Shown: one piece after another, positions 7,732-14,716 of the stretch
Layout of the letters: each line of letters opens with the position of its first letter
Position numbering within the stretch: the stretch's first letter is position 1
Assembly: GCA_035551615.1 (NCBI GenBank)
Contig: DASZNC010000151.1
Span: forward strand, 1 to 39,361
DNA length: 39,361 nt
From: JAKCDU01 sp035551615
GTDB lineage: Bacteria > Actinomycetota > Acidimicrobiia > Acidimicrobiales > Palsa-688
Direction of reading: 5' to 3'
Translations under genes and position numbers: made by a program
The notes under the pieces: generated by a model
What the model saw: only the letters and a program-made list of their open reading frames with translations
Database searches by the model: none
What the model was told of the DNA's origin: nothing

Positions 7732-7892
7732 GGGCCAGAGTTGCCAGCTCTCGGGTCGGATGGACCGCCAGATGGTCGAAAAGCGCGTTTTCTGGGGCCA
7801 CTCACCAAACGACCGAAACGGTCTGGCCCGCGATGCCGCGCTTTTCGACGTTCTGGCCGTCCAGACGCAGGGAGCGCCGACAACTGTGGACC
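7732..7892. repeat. 161-bp near-palindromic element, copy 2
   Basis: It has the same length and order as copy 1 at 5629-5789. The central and right parts are almost identical between copies; the outermost 25-30 bases of the left arm are more diverged (GGGCCAGAG instead of GGTCCACAG). Its centre can fold as GACCG-AAA-CGGTC. It lies in the 448-bp gene-free stretch 7555-8002, whose remaining parts are the operator/promoter region (7572-7642) and about 110 bp at 7893-8002 in which I see no gene or signal. Confidence 0.8.
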
Positions 7893-8002
7893 GATCCGAC
7901 GCGCCGCACCACATGCCCAACCCCCACGGCCTACGCTCCGACCATGACCGACGTCCGAGTTCCTCTACTTCCTCGGTCGGCGGGTCTAGCCCGGGCCGCC
8001 TG

Positions 8003-8422
8003 TCACTCGCCCCAACCTTCCGGTGCCGGCGCCGCTTCTCCGAACAGCGGGTTGTAGTACTCCCGTAGCTCCTGACAAAGGAGCAGGTCTGAGAATCTGA
8101 GCAGCAGGCATCCGGGCAGCGTCACCCACGGGCTGCCCGCTTCTGGCCGCCAGTCCGGATCCTTCATGACCGCCCACCATTCGACGGCCACCCGGTGCCC
8201 GTCCTGGATGGGTTGCCCGAACCGCAGATCGAGATCGCTCTGGGTCTGCGTCGCCCGCCGCCAGTAGGCGGCGATCCCGTCACGTCCCCGATGGGCCGGT
8301 GCCGTGGGCGACGACCGGTAGAGCGCATCCTCGGTGAACAGTTGCACGATCCCGATATCGTCCTTCTCCCGCCACGCCCGGGCGTACGCCGCCAGCCAGC
8401 CGTCGACCTGATCGGGGGTCAA
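8003..8422 (-). CDS. SnoaL/NTF2-like domain protein
   Basis: The 139-residue protein has the sequence pattern of stand-alone SnoaL-like proteins: WLAAYARAWREKDDIGIVQLFTEDALY, then HRGRDGIAAYW and VAVEWWAVMKDP. The fold is a cone-shaped alpha+beta barrel that can host isomerase, hydratase or simple ligand-binding roles. The function cannot be derived from sequence. Its ATG overlaps the stop of the upstream DUF3565-DUF1971 gene by 4 bp (ATGA), so the two are co-translated. Confidence 0.85.
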   Translation of the reverse strand: MTPDQVDGWLAAYARAWREKDDIGIVQLFTEDALYRSSPTAPAHRGRDGIAAYWRRATQTQSDLDLRFGQPIQDGHRVAVEWWAVMKDPDWRPEAGSPWVTLPGCLLLRFSDLLLCQELREYYNPLFGEAAPAPEGWGE

Positions 8423-8886
8423 CGTTCGACCTTCAGGAACTCGATCTGGAACCGTACGTCGCCCAATGGGGTGACCTGGTGCTCCACTTCCGGGGGAATC
8501 GGCTGGCTGGCGCCGGCCACCAGATCGGCCTCGATGGGCGGGTCGGTACCGGCCGCGAACCGCAGGACCCCCTCATGGACGATGATGCGGCCCCAGGTGG
8601 ACGCCGCCACCCGGTGGGCGCGCCGCAATCCGGCCGGCAGGCTGTCCTGATCCCAGATGTCGGTCGTTCGGACCGGTCGGACGGCGTCGGGCATCTCGGC
8701 CCGGTCACACAGTGGGCAGTCCAGCGGCCGCCCCACTCGCTCGGTCCGGCCTTCGGCGGTTGTCACCCATGGGTATTCCTGGAAGGGGGGCCGGTGACGG
8801 ACGTGCTGGTTGTGGCCGCACGCCAACTCCGCCACCCAGTCGGCGACATCGTCCTGGTGGTATCCGGTGATGGCCCGCTGCACCAT
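8419..8886 (-). CDS. DUF3565-DUF1971 fusion protein (zinc-ribbon-like plus TehB-like cupin)
   Basis: Residues 1-60 carry the DUF3565 pattern: ELACGHNQHVRHRPPF, PWVTTAEGR and DCPLCDRAEM. Its CGH and CPLC motifs probably bind a metal. Residues 70-155 match DUF1971, a small cupin-like domain found at the N-terminus of some tellurite-resistance TehB proteins: TTDIWDQDSLPAGLRRAHRVAASTWG and, at the end, HQVTPLGDVRFQIEF. Both domains are usually separate proteins, so this is a fusion. It is transcribed with the SnoaL-like gene. The role is unknown; a small sensor or binding protein is plausible. Confidence 0.82.
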   Translation of the reverse strand: MVQRAITGYHQDDVADWVAELACGHNQHVRHRPPFQEYPWVTTAEGRTERVGRPLDCPLCDRAEMPDAVRPVRTTDIWDQDSLPAGLRRAHRVAASTWGRIIVHEGVLRFAAGTDPPIEADLVAGASQPIPPEVEHQVTPLGDVRFQIEFLKVER

Positions 8887-8996
8887 GCCTGCACCGTATC
8901 GCTGCGTCCCCCCGCCACCAGCCGCCCGATCTGCGGGGACTGTGGCAGCATGATCTGGAACTGCGTGGGCTTCGAGGCCCGGCTGGAGAGAATCGA

Positions 8997-10190
8997 TTGG
9001 TGCCCGAAGATCTGATCGTGGACGTGCTGGGTGGCTCGGATGATTTTCCCGGCCGATTGGTGGAGCTGGCTCGGGACCACCCGGCCGTCGTCGACTCGGG
9101 GACCGGAATCGTCCTGGCCCTGCGCTACCACGAGATCGACCGGCTGGCCCATGACCGGCGCACGCACGGGGTGGGGCTGAGCTTCTTCGACCTGATGGGC
9201 ATCGAGGGCGGGCTGCGCGATTGGTACTCGTCGTTGATGTTCACGAACGAGGGCGATCCGCACGCCCGGCTGCGCCGGCTGGTGAGCCGGGCGTTCACGC
9301 CCCGTTCGGTGGAGCGGTTGCGCGACCACGCCCGCGAACTGGTCGCGTCGGCCATGCTCGATCTGACCCAGGCCGGCGGCGGCGATCTCATCGAGGCCTT
9401 CCGACTGGTACCGATCCGGGTGATCTGCCGCCTGTTGGGCGTACCCGAGGAGGATTCCACTGTCTTCGGCGCATGGGCCGACGCCCTGAGTCCGGTGTTC
9501 GCGTTCATGGAACCGGAGCAGATTCTCGCGGCCGAGAAGGCCCTGGGCGAACTACTCGGCTATGTCTCAGACCTGGCCGAGACACGGTCCTCGTCCCCGG
9601 CCGACGATCTGATCACCGGCCTGCTCGGGGCGGAGGATGACGGCGACAGCCTGACCCGGGAAGAGGTGGTCACGATGGTGGCCAACCTATTGGTCGCCGG
9701 CCACGATACGACCAGTAGCCAGTTGGGTTGCAGCTTCCTCACCCTGCTGCGCCATCCGTCGGCCCTAAAGCAGCTCAGGGCCGGCCGGGTGACACCCGGC
9801 CACGCCGTTGCGGAGACCATGCGGGTGGAGCCGAACATCGCCGCCATTCCCAGGCAACTGGTCGAGCCGGTCGAGGTAGGTGGCGTCACCCGCCCGGCCG
9901 GAACGGTGCTGTTGCTGGCCGTCTACACCGGCAACCGCGATCCCGACGTGTACGAGCACGCCGACACCTTCATCGTCGACCGCTTCGCGTCGGACCGCAC
10001 TCCCCCTTTGCTGTCGTTCGGCAGCGGGCCCCACTACTGCCTCGGTGCCAACCTGGCCCGCATGACCCTGCACGAGGGGGTTCAGACCCTTGCCGCCCGG
10101 AACGTCACGCTGCTCACGGACCCCGACCGAGTCGAATGGCGGACCGTACTCGGGCGCAGCCCGGCCTCGCTGCCGGTACGGATCGCTTGA
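8997..10190 (+). CDS. Cytochrome P450
   Basis: A soluble bacterial P450 of 397 residues. It has an I-helix oxygen-activation motif AGHDTTSSQ, a K-helix ETMRVEP (ExxR) and a haem loop FGSGPHYCLGANLARM (FxxGxxxCxG). The TTG at 8997 follows a GGAGAG site at a suitable distance; the next codon is GTG (9000), an alternative start. No ferredoxin or reductase gene is adjacent. It stands alone, convergent with the phytanoyl-CoA dioxygenase-like gene. The substrate is unknown. Confidence 0.93.
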   Translation: MVPEDLIVDVLGGSDDFPGRLVELARDHPAVVDSGTGIVLALRYHEIDRLAHDRRTHGVGLSFFDLMGIEGGLRDWYSSLMFTNEGDPHARLRRLVSRAFTPRSVERLRDHARELVASAMLDLTQAGGGDLIEAFRLVPIRVICRLLGVPEEDSTVFGAWADALSPVFAFMEPEQILAAEKALGELLGYVSDLAETRSSSPADDLITGLLGAEDDGDSLTREEVVTMVANLLVAGHDTTSSQLGCSFLTLLRHPSALKQLRAGRVTPGHAVAETMRVEPNIAAIPRQLVEPVEVGGVTRPAGTVLLLAVYTGNRDPDVYEHADTFIVDRFASDRTPPLLSFGSGPHYCLGANLARMTLHEGVQTLAARNVTLLTDPDRVEWRTVLGRSPASLPVRIA

Positions 10191-10240
10191 GCCGTAGTAG
10201 AAGCCGGCGGCCCGGCCGGTTCAGCCGTCGTAGAAGCCGG
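10190..10240. repeat. 18-bp direct repeat between convergent genes
   Basis: AGCCGTAGTAGAAGCCGG (10190-10207) recurs at 10223-10240 with one mismatch (AGCCGTCGTAGAAGCCGG). The second copy encodes the last residues of the dioxygenase-like gene (PGFYDG and stop). The first lies in the spacer and over the P450 stop. It looks like a small local duplication of a gene end. Confidence 0.7.
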
Positions 10241-11066
10241 GCGGGTGCAGGCCGACGAGCCGGCGGCCCCGCCGGGTGGTCGCCCGTTCGATGGCCTCCG
10301 GCGACAGGTGGTTCACATCCCGCGTGGTTTTGATGCGCTGAGCCAGATCCCGCCGACCGTAGTGGCACTGGACGAACATCCGTCCGAGATTGTCCGGACC
10401 CGGCGCCAGGCGGCGGTGCCACACATCTGACACGAAGAGTGCCACATCACCGACCCGAGCGGCCAGGGCCACGGCGCCCCGGCCCTCCCACTCCAGATCG
10501 TCGTCCTCGGCGTGACCGGCCGGCGGCGACTGCCCCGACTTGTGGCTGCCCGGGATCACCCCGGTCGGGCCGGCGGCGAGTGGGCAGTCCTGCAGGAAGA
10601 GGTGGGCGGCCACGGCGAAGACCGGATAAGGAATACGGTCGTCCCACGGGATTCCGGGTGGTCGCGGTACGTGCGGACCGCTATCGATGTGCCAGTACCG
10701 GCCACCGTGCTCGTTGTTGCCGGGCGGCTGCCACCACGCCGTGTTGGCAATCACATGGCAGTCCTCGCCGAGCAACGGCTCGATGGTCTCGAGGATCGTG
10801 GGGTGGGCGATGGCGTCCTGGACGGCGCCGCTGCGGTTGAGCATCTCGTAGCGGAATGGGGCCCAGTGTTCCTCGGGTGCCTCACGGCCCCGCTCATCCG
10901 GTGGGTACTCGTCGAACACCCGCTCGACGTCGGTTCGCAGGTCCTCCAGTTGCGACTCGTCCAGAACCCCTTCCAGGAGGGTGTAGCCGTCGGTATGCAG
11001 CTGGACGGTGGCGGTCGGGGCCGGGCTCTCGCTCACAGCCAGATAACCGGACAGGCGCGTGATCAC
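10221..11066 (-). CDS. Phytanoyl-CoA dioxygenase family (PhyH-like) Fe(II)/2-oxoglutarate oxygenase
   Basis: The 281-residue protein shows the PhyH-type jelly-roll. DGYTLLEGVLDESQLEDLR opens the fold, RYWHIDSGPH gives the HxD metal pair, and DVWHRRLAPG gives the distal His followed by the Arg that normally binds 2-oxoglutarate. These enzymes hydroxylate aliphatic or CoA-linked substrates in the cytoplasm. An N-terminal stretch of about 15 residues before the domain is poorly conserved, and the true start may lie further in. It is convergent with the P450 gene, and both are oxidative enzymes. The substrate is unknown. Confidence 0.85.
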   Translation of the reverse strand: MITRLSGYLAVSESPAPTATVQLHTDGYTLLEGVLDESQLEDLRTDVERVFDEYPPDERGREAPEEHWAPFRYEMLNRSGAVQDAIAHPTILETIEPLLGEDCHVIANTAWWQPPGNNEHGGRYWHIDSGPHVPRPPGIPWDDRIPYPVFAVAAHLFLQDCPLAAGPTGVIPGSHKSGQSPPAGHAEDDDLEWEGRGAVALAARVGDVALFVSDVWHRRLAPGPDNLGRMFVQCHYGRRDLAQRIKTTRDVNHLSPEAIERATTRRGRRLVGLHPPGFYDG

Positions 11067-11111
11067 CCGGCGATTCTTACTCCTCGGTGGACGTCGGTGT
11101 CGGGCTGAGTC

Positions 11112-11420
11112 CTACTCGCGCCGCAGCGATATGGCCAGGTCCGGTTTGGCCAGGGATACGACGTACCGGGGCCAGATGGCGGCGCCGTGGCACCGGAAGC
11201 TGACGACCTCCTCGTCACGACATTCGAAGTCATGGGGTCGACTCGAGTAGCGACCTCGACGAATTTCCAATGTGTGCGGCCCCGGTTCGACGGTCTTCTC
11301 GAGCCGGCCGCCGTTGTCTATCTGGGCGACCTCGGTCCCGTCCAGTACGACATCGAAGGTCCCCCTCCGCAACTCGAAGGCGAACGATGTCCCACGGGTC
11401 AACTGCAGGGTGCCGGGCAA
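11112..11420 (-). CDS. Small beta-rich (PEGA-like) protein, function unknown
   Basis: The 102-residue protein follows the pattern of a common actinobacterial small domain: GTLQLTRGTSF, then DVVLDGTEVAQIDNGG and VEPGPHTLEIRRGRYSSRP. This is a beta-strand repeat with a ligand-like turn, comparable to PEGA-type domains. It has no signal peptide or membrane segment. It stands alone between the dioxygenase-like gene and a possible tiny ORF on the same strand. No activity can be proposed. Confidence 0.7.
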   Translation of the reverse strand: MPGTLQLTRGTSFAFELRRGTFDVVLDGTEVAQIDNGGRLEKTVEPGPHTLEIRRGRYSSRPHDFECRDEEVVSFRCHGAAIWPRYVVSLAKPDLAISLRRE

Positions 11421-11477
11421 CGGCTTCTCCTTCCACGAGGCGACTTACGAGACGACCACGAGGCGATCACGTGGATA

Positions 11478-11591
11478 CTACGGGACGGACTCGACACCGG
11501 TCAGTAGCCGCTCACGGTCGAACATACCGGCAACCGCCCGCCAACCCAACCCGTCGATCACCAGCAGGCCGGAGCCCAGGTCGCGTTCCAT
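11478..11591 (-). CDS. Possible 37-residue small protein
   Basis: An ATG at 11591 opens a 37-codon frame (MERDLGSGLLVIDGLGWRAV..., ending in VESVP before TAG). A purine-rich TAGGAA lies about 9 bases upstream. It falls in the otherwise empty 230-bp gap 11421-11650 and lies upstream of the PEGA-like gene on the same strand. The composition looks protein-like, but there is no family match I recognise, so it may be chance. Confidence 0.25.
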   Translation of the reverse strand: MERDLGSGLLVIDGLGWRAVAGMFDRERLLTGVESVP

Positions 11592-11650
11592 GGCCGATTC
11601 CTACCTAGCGCCTGGGTGGGATGCCGTACCCATGCGGAGGCGCCCGCCCC

Positions 11651-12499
11651 TCAACCGATCTCTGACCGCGCCTGATCGTCGAGCTCGAGGTCGGCGGCGG
11701 CGTGGTTCTCGTCCAGGTGCTCGACCGACGAGGTCCCAGGGATGAGGGCGATCGCCGGTGAATGGTCGAGGAGCCAGGCCAGCGCCACCTGGGCGGGGGT
11801 GGCGTTGAGACGGGCCGCTCCTTTGACCACACCGGGATGGCCGAGGACGGGGTTGTCGGCGGCGAACGCCGAGCCCAACGGGAAGAACGGGACGAAGGCG
11901 ATACCCCGCTCCTCGCAGCGTTGCAGCAACGGCTCCGACGTGCGGTCGGCCAGGCTGTAGGCGTTCTGGACGCAGACGATCTCGGTCCGGCCCAGGCACC
12001 GGTCCAGCTCCTCGAGGCTCACGTTGCTCAGGCCGATACCGCCGATCAGGCCCCGGTCGCGCATCTCGATCATCGCCGTCAGTTGCTCGTCGATCGAGGT
12101 CTCGCCATCGTCGTGGCGGCGCAGATTGACCGCCGCCAGACGATCGGTCTGCAGCGTGGCCAGGTTCTCGTCGACGCCGGCCTTCAAATCATCCGGTTTC
12201 TGGGCCGGCAGCCAGGCGCCCGTTTCGTCGCGGCGAGCGCCCACCTTGCTGACCAGAGCCAGGCCGGGCGGATACGGATGCAGAACCTCGCGGATCAGCT
12301 CGTTGGCCACCTTCGGCCCGTAGAACTGCGACGTATCGATGTGGTCCACGCCCAGCTCGGCGACCCGCCGCAGTACGGCCACCGCCTTGTCGTGATCCTT
12401 GGGCGGCCCGAACACGCCGGGACCGGGTAGCTGCATGGCGCCGTAGCCCATGCGGTCGACTTCGAAGCTCCCGAGGCGGATCGTCCCAGCTCTGGTCAT
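11651..12499 (-). CDS. Aldo/keto reductase
   Basis: A 282-residue AKR with a (beta/alpha)8 barrel. VDHIDTSQFYGPKVANEL supplies the catalytic Asp and Tyr, ALVSKVGAR the Lys, and the position after VNLRRHD the His. The cofactor site is at the C-terminal end (ALIPGTSSVEHLDENHAA, typical of NADPH-binding AKRs). It reduces aldehydes or ketones using NADPH in the cytoplasm. Its neighbours do not reveal the substrate. Confidence 0.92.
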   Translation of the reverse strand: MTRAGTIRLGSFEVDRMGYGAMQLPGPGVFGPPKDHDKAVAVLRRVAELGVDHIDTSQFYGPKVANELIREVLHPYPPGLALVSKVGARRDETGAWLPAQKPDDLKAGVDENLATLQTDRLAAVNLRRHDDGETSIDEQLTAMIEMRDRGLIGGIGLSNVSLEELDRCLGRTEIVCVQNAYSLADRTSEPLLQRCEERGIAFVPFFPLGSAFAADNPVLGHPGVVKGAARLNATPAQVALAWLLDHSPAIALIPGTSSVEHLDENHAAADLELDDQARSEIG

Positions 12500-12594
12500 G
12501 AGGTCAGGCTACGTCGCATGTGACGGTCAAAGGACGGGCTCGCAGCCCCTCCCGTCCGGCTCCGGTGATCACCCCGGCAGAATGGGGATCGACC

Positions 12595-12810
12595 ATGCCT
12601 GCCGTCACCATCTACGGCGTCTGTGCCGTCACCTTCATGATGACCATGTACGCGCTCGAGTACCGAGACCGGAGGTTCATCGTCGCCTTCGCGGTGGGCT
12701 GCCTGCTTTCCAGCGCCTACGGGTTCCTGTCCGGAGCGTGGCCGTTCGGCGTGGTCGAGTTCATCTGGTGCGGCGTCGCCGTGCGCCGGTTCCGGACCGC
12801 CGCCGGCTGA
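12595..12810 (+). CDS. Small two-TM membrane protein
   Basis: The 71-residue protein starts at ATG 12595, behind a GGGGAT purine stretch. It contains two hydrophobic segments (VTIYGVCAVTFMMTMYAL and FAVGCLLSSAYGFL) and a conserved-looking GAWPFGVVEFIWCGVAVRRF end. Proteins of this shape, with an aromatic PFG-x-VE-x-IW motif, are widespread in actinobacteria without known function. A longer frame from 12520 adds a basic low-complexity leader and is less likely. It is convergent with the MarR gene. Confidence 0.7.
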   Translation: MPAVTIYGVCAVTFMMTMYALEYRDRRFIVAFAVGCLLSSAYGFLSGAWPFGVVEFIWCGVAVRRFRTAAG

Positions 12811-12815
12811 TCAGG

Positions 12816-13367
12816 TCAGCTTCCGCCGGCGCCGGCTGACCAGCCAGGATCACGCACGGAGAAGTCACCCGCTTCGACGCGTACCCGGAGGAGCAGGCCC
12901 ACGAGGGTCTCCATCTCGCCCTGGGTCAGTTGGATCCGTTCGAACACCTTGCCGTTCAGCTGGGCGGTGGCTGCGGTAACGGTCTTGCGTCCCCTGGTCG
13001 TGATCTCGGCCAGCGTGCTGCGGGCGTCGTTCGGGTTCTGCACCCGCCGCACCAGGTCGTCGGCCTCGAGCCGGTCGATGGCACTGGTCACGGTCGCCGG
13101 TGTCACCTGCAGCCGCTCCCCGATCTGCGACAACGAGAGCGAGCCGCACTCGGCGTTCCACGCCAACCAGGCCAGCACCTCGTAACGGGCGAAGGTGAGA
13201 TCGAACGGCTTCAGCACGTCGTTGGCCTGACCCAGGAACAACTGGTGGGCCCGCATGATCGAGGTGACCGTCGCCATCCCGGTGGCTGCGTCCTCCCATC
13301 CCTTGGACCGCCACACATCGCGTGCGGCCCCGACCGGATCGAACGAGAGACTCCGCGATGACCGCAT
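12816..13367 (-). CDS. MarR family transcriptional regulator
   Basis: The 183-residue protein has a winged helix-turn-helix, LSLSQIGERLQVTPATVTSAIDRLEADDLVRRVQNPNDARSTLAEIT in order, with the wing at NPNDARS. Flanking helices form the dimer domain. It is transcribed away from the catabolic operon that begins at 13547, with a 180-bp divergent spacer that holds a 21-bp palindrome over the operon promoter. It is therefore the likely local repressor, released by a phenolic or CoA-linked inducer as is common in the family. No Shine-Dalgarno sequence precedes the ATG, so the mRNA may be leaderless or the start may be further in. Confidence 0.88.
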   Translation of the reverse strand: MRSSRSLSFDPVGAARDVWRSKGWEDAATGMATVTSIMRAHQLFLGQANDVLKPFDLTFARYEVLAWLAWNAECGSLSLSQIGERLQVTPATVTSAIDRLEADDLVRRVQNPNDARSTLAEITTRGRKTVTAATAQLNGKVFERIQLTQGEMETLVGLLLRVRVEAGDFSVRDPGWSAGAGGS

Positions 13368-13482
13368 CAGGGCACGATATTACGAAACCGGTTGCCGGCG
13401 ATGGTCGTAACTGGGATCGTCACGGTCCCGTCGACTGCGTCACCCATCACCCACCCGCTCTCCGATCAGCCGAACACCGACC

Positions 13483-13503
13483 TTGACAACGTTACGACGT
13501 CAA
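13483..13503. promoter_or_regulatory. 21-bp palindromic operator, probable MarR site
   Basis: Outer arms TTGAC and GTCAA enclose inner CGT and ACG in symmetric positions, so only the centre and four flanking bases break the symmetry. It overlaps the -35 and spacer of the amidohydrolase operon promoter and lies 116 bp from the MarR start, as expected for repression by the neighbouring regulator. Confidence 0.65.
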
Positions 13504-13511
13504 AGTAATCC
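13483..13511 (+). promoter_or_regulatory. Promoter of the catabolic operon
   Basis: TTGACA (13483-13488) is a consensus -35 box. After a 17-base spacer comes TAATCC (13506-13511), a weaker -10. Transcription would start near 13518, ahead of the GGGAGGA ribosome site (13534-13540). Confidence 0.55.
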
Positions 13512-13546
13512 TAGAAGCAGAGATGCCGCCGAGGGGAGGAATGGCT

Positions 13547-14716
13547 ATGTCTCGAACACTTCAGATGTATCCGCCGGAGGGTCTCGGGCCGCCCAAGGAC
13601 CGCCGTGGTCACGCTGACGCCGATGCCACCGGGCTGCCGGCCGGGACATCGGTCTTCTCGGCCGACAACCACATCTCGCTGGCCGAGGACATCTTCTTCG
13701 AACGCGCCCCCGAGGCGCTGAAGGAGCAGGTGCCGCGCATCTTCTACCGCGGGGACGCCTGGACCATCGGCTCGGGCGAGAAGGCGTTTTTGCCGCCCGA
13801 GTTCACCAATGTGCTGATGCAGTACGACCCGCTGCCCGGGTCCAGCACCCGTGACCTCGAGACCCGGCTGGACCAGTTGGAGGCCGACGGGGTCATGAGG
13901 GAACTGGCCTTCCCCAACGCCCTGCTCGCCCTGATGGGCTACCCGGACAAGGAGATCCGCGAGCTCTGCTTCCGCATCTACAACGAGTACCTGGCGGAAC
14001 TGCAGGAACGGTCAGGCGGCCGCTTCTTCGGGGTCGGCCTGATCAACTGGTGGGATGCCGCAGGGGCGGAACGGACACTGACCGAGCTGAAGGCCTTAGG
14101 GGTGAAGACGTTCTGGCTGCCGCTGAAGCCGGGCGCGGGTGCCGATGGCAAGCCGATCGACTACAACAGCGACGCCATGACCCCCTTCTGGGAGGCGGTC
14201 GAGGAGTCGGGCGTGCCGGTGTCGCACCACATCGGCGAGGCGCCGTTGTCGGCGCCGTGCGCCTTCAACAACTACGCCGTCAGCATGGTCCACAACTCGG
14301 CCCCGTTTCGGGAGATGTTCGCCCGGTACGCCTGTGGCGGCCTGCTCGACCGGCACCCGAAGCTGAAGATCGGTTGGTTCGAGGGCGGGATCAACTGGGT
14401 CGTCTCCGCCATCCAGGACACCCAGCACATGGCCGCCTCGTTCCAGCACATGCTCGACGCCGAACCGGCCCACGAAGCGGAGTGGTACTGGAAGAACCAC
14501 ATGTACTCGGCGTTCATGATCGATCCCTTGGGTCTGGATCTGATCGACCGCATAGGTATCGACCGGGTGATGTGGTCGTCGGACTTCCCGCACAACGAGA
14601 GCACCTTCGGGTACTCGGAGAAATCGTTGCTGGCCGTGGTCGATGCCGTCGGCCCGACCGACGCCATCCGGGTGGTGAGCACCAATGTGCTCGACTACCT
14701 GGGGGTCGCGCATTGA
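13547..14716 (+). CDS. Amidohydrolase family 2 (TIM-barrel metal-dependent hydrolase/decarboxylase-like)
   Basis: The 389-residue protein has FSADNHISL near the N-terminus (here DNH in place of the usual DxH), PVSHHIGEAP as the mid-barrel His, and VMWSSDFPHNEST as the C-terminal Asp region. These features place it in the amidohydrolase-2/ACMSD-like group, whose members hydrolyse C-N bonds or decarboxylate ring acids. GGAGG lies 7 bases before ATG 13547; the earlier in-frame ATGs at 13523 and 13541 are badly spaced. It opens the operon and its stop overlaps the next start (TTGA). In such clusters these proteins often handle carboxylated ring intermediates. Confidence 0.88.
   Translation: MSRTLQMYPPEGLGPPKDRRGHADADATGLPAGTSVFSADNHISLAEDIFFERAPEALKEQVPRIFYRGDAWTIGSGEKAFLPPEFTNVLMQYDPLPGSSTRDLETRLDQLEADGVMRELAFPNALLALMGYPDKEIRELCFRIYNEYLAELQERSGGRFFGVGLINWWDAAGAERTLTELKALGVKTFWLPLKPGAGADGKPIDYNSDAMTPFWEAVEESGVPVSHHIGEAPLSAPCAFNNYAVSMVHNSAPFREMFARYACGGLLDRHPKLKIGWFEGGINWVVSAIQDTQHMAASFQHMLDAEPAHEAEWYWKNHMYSAFMIDPLGLDLIDRIGIDRVMWSSDFPHNESTFGYSEKSLLAVVDAVGPTDAIRVVSTNVLDYLGVAH

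Noticed and set aside
5533..7892. CRISPR array
   Set aside because: The 15-bp repeats are immediate tandem copies without spacers, the 161-bp elements are only two, and no cas gene is present.
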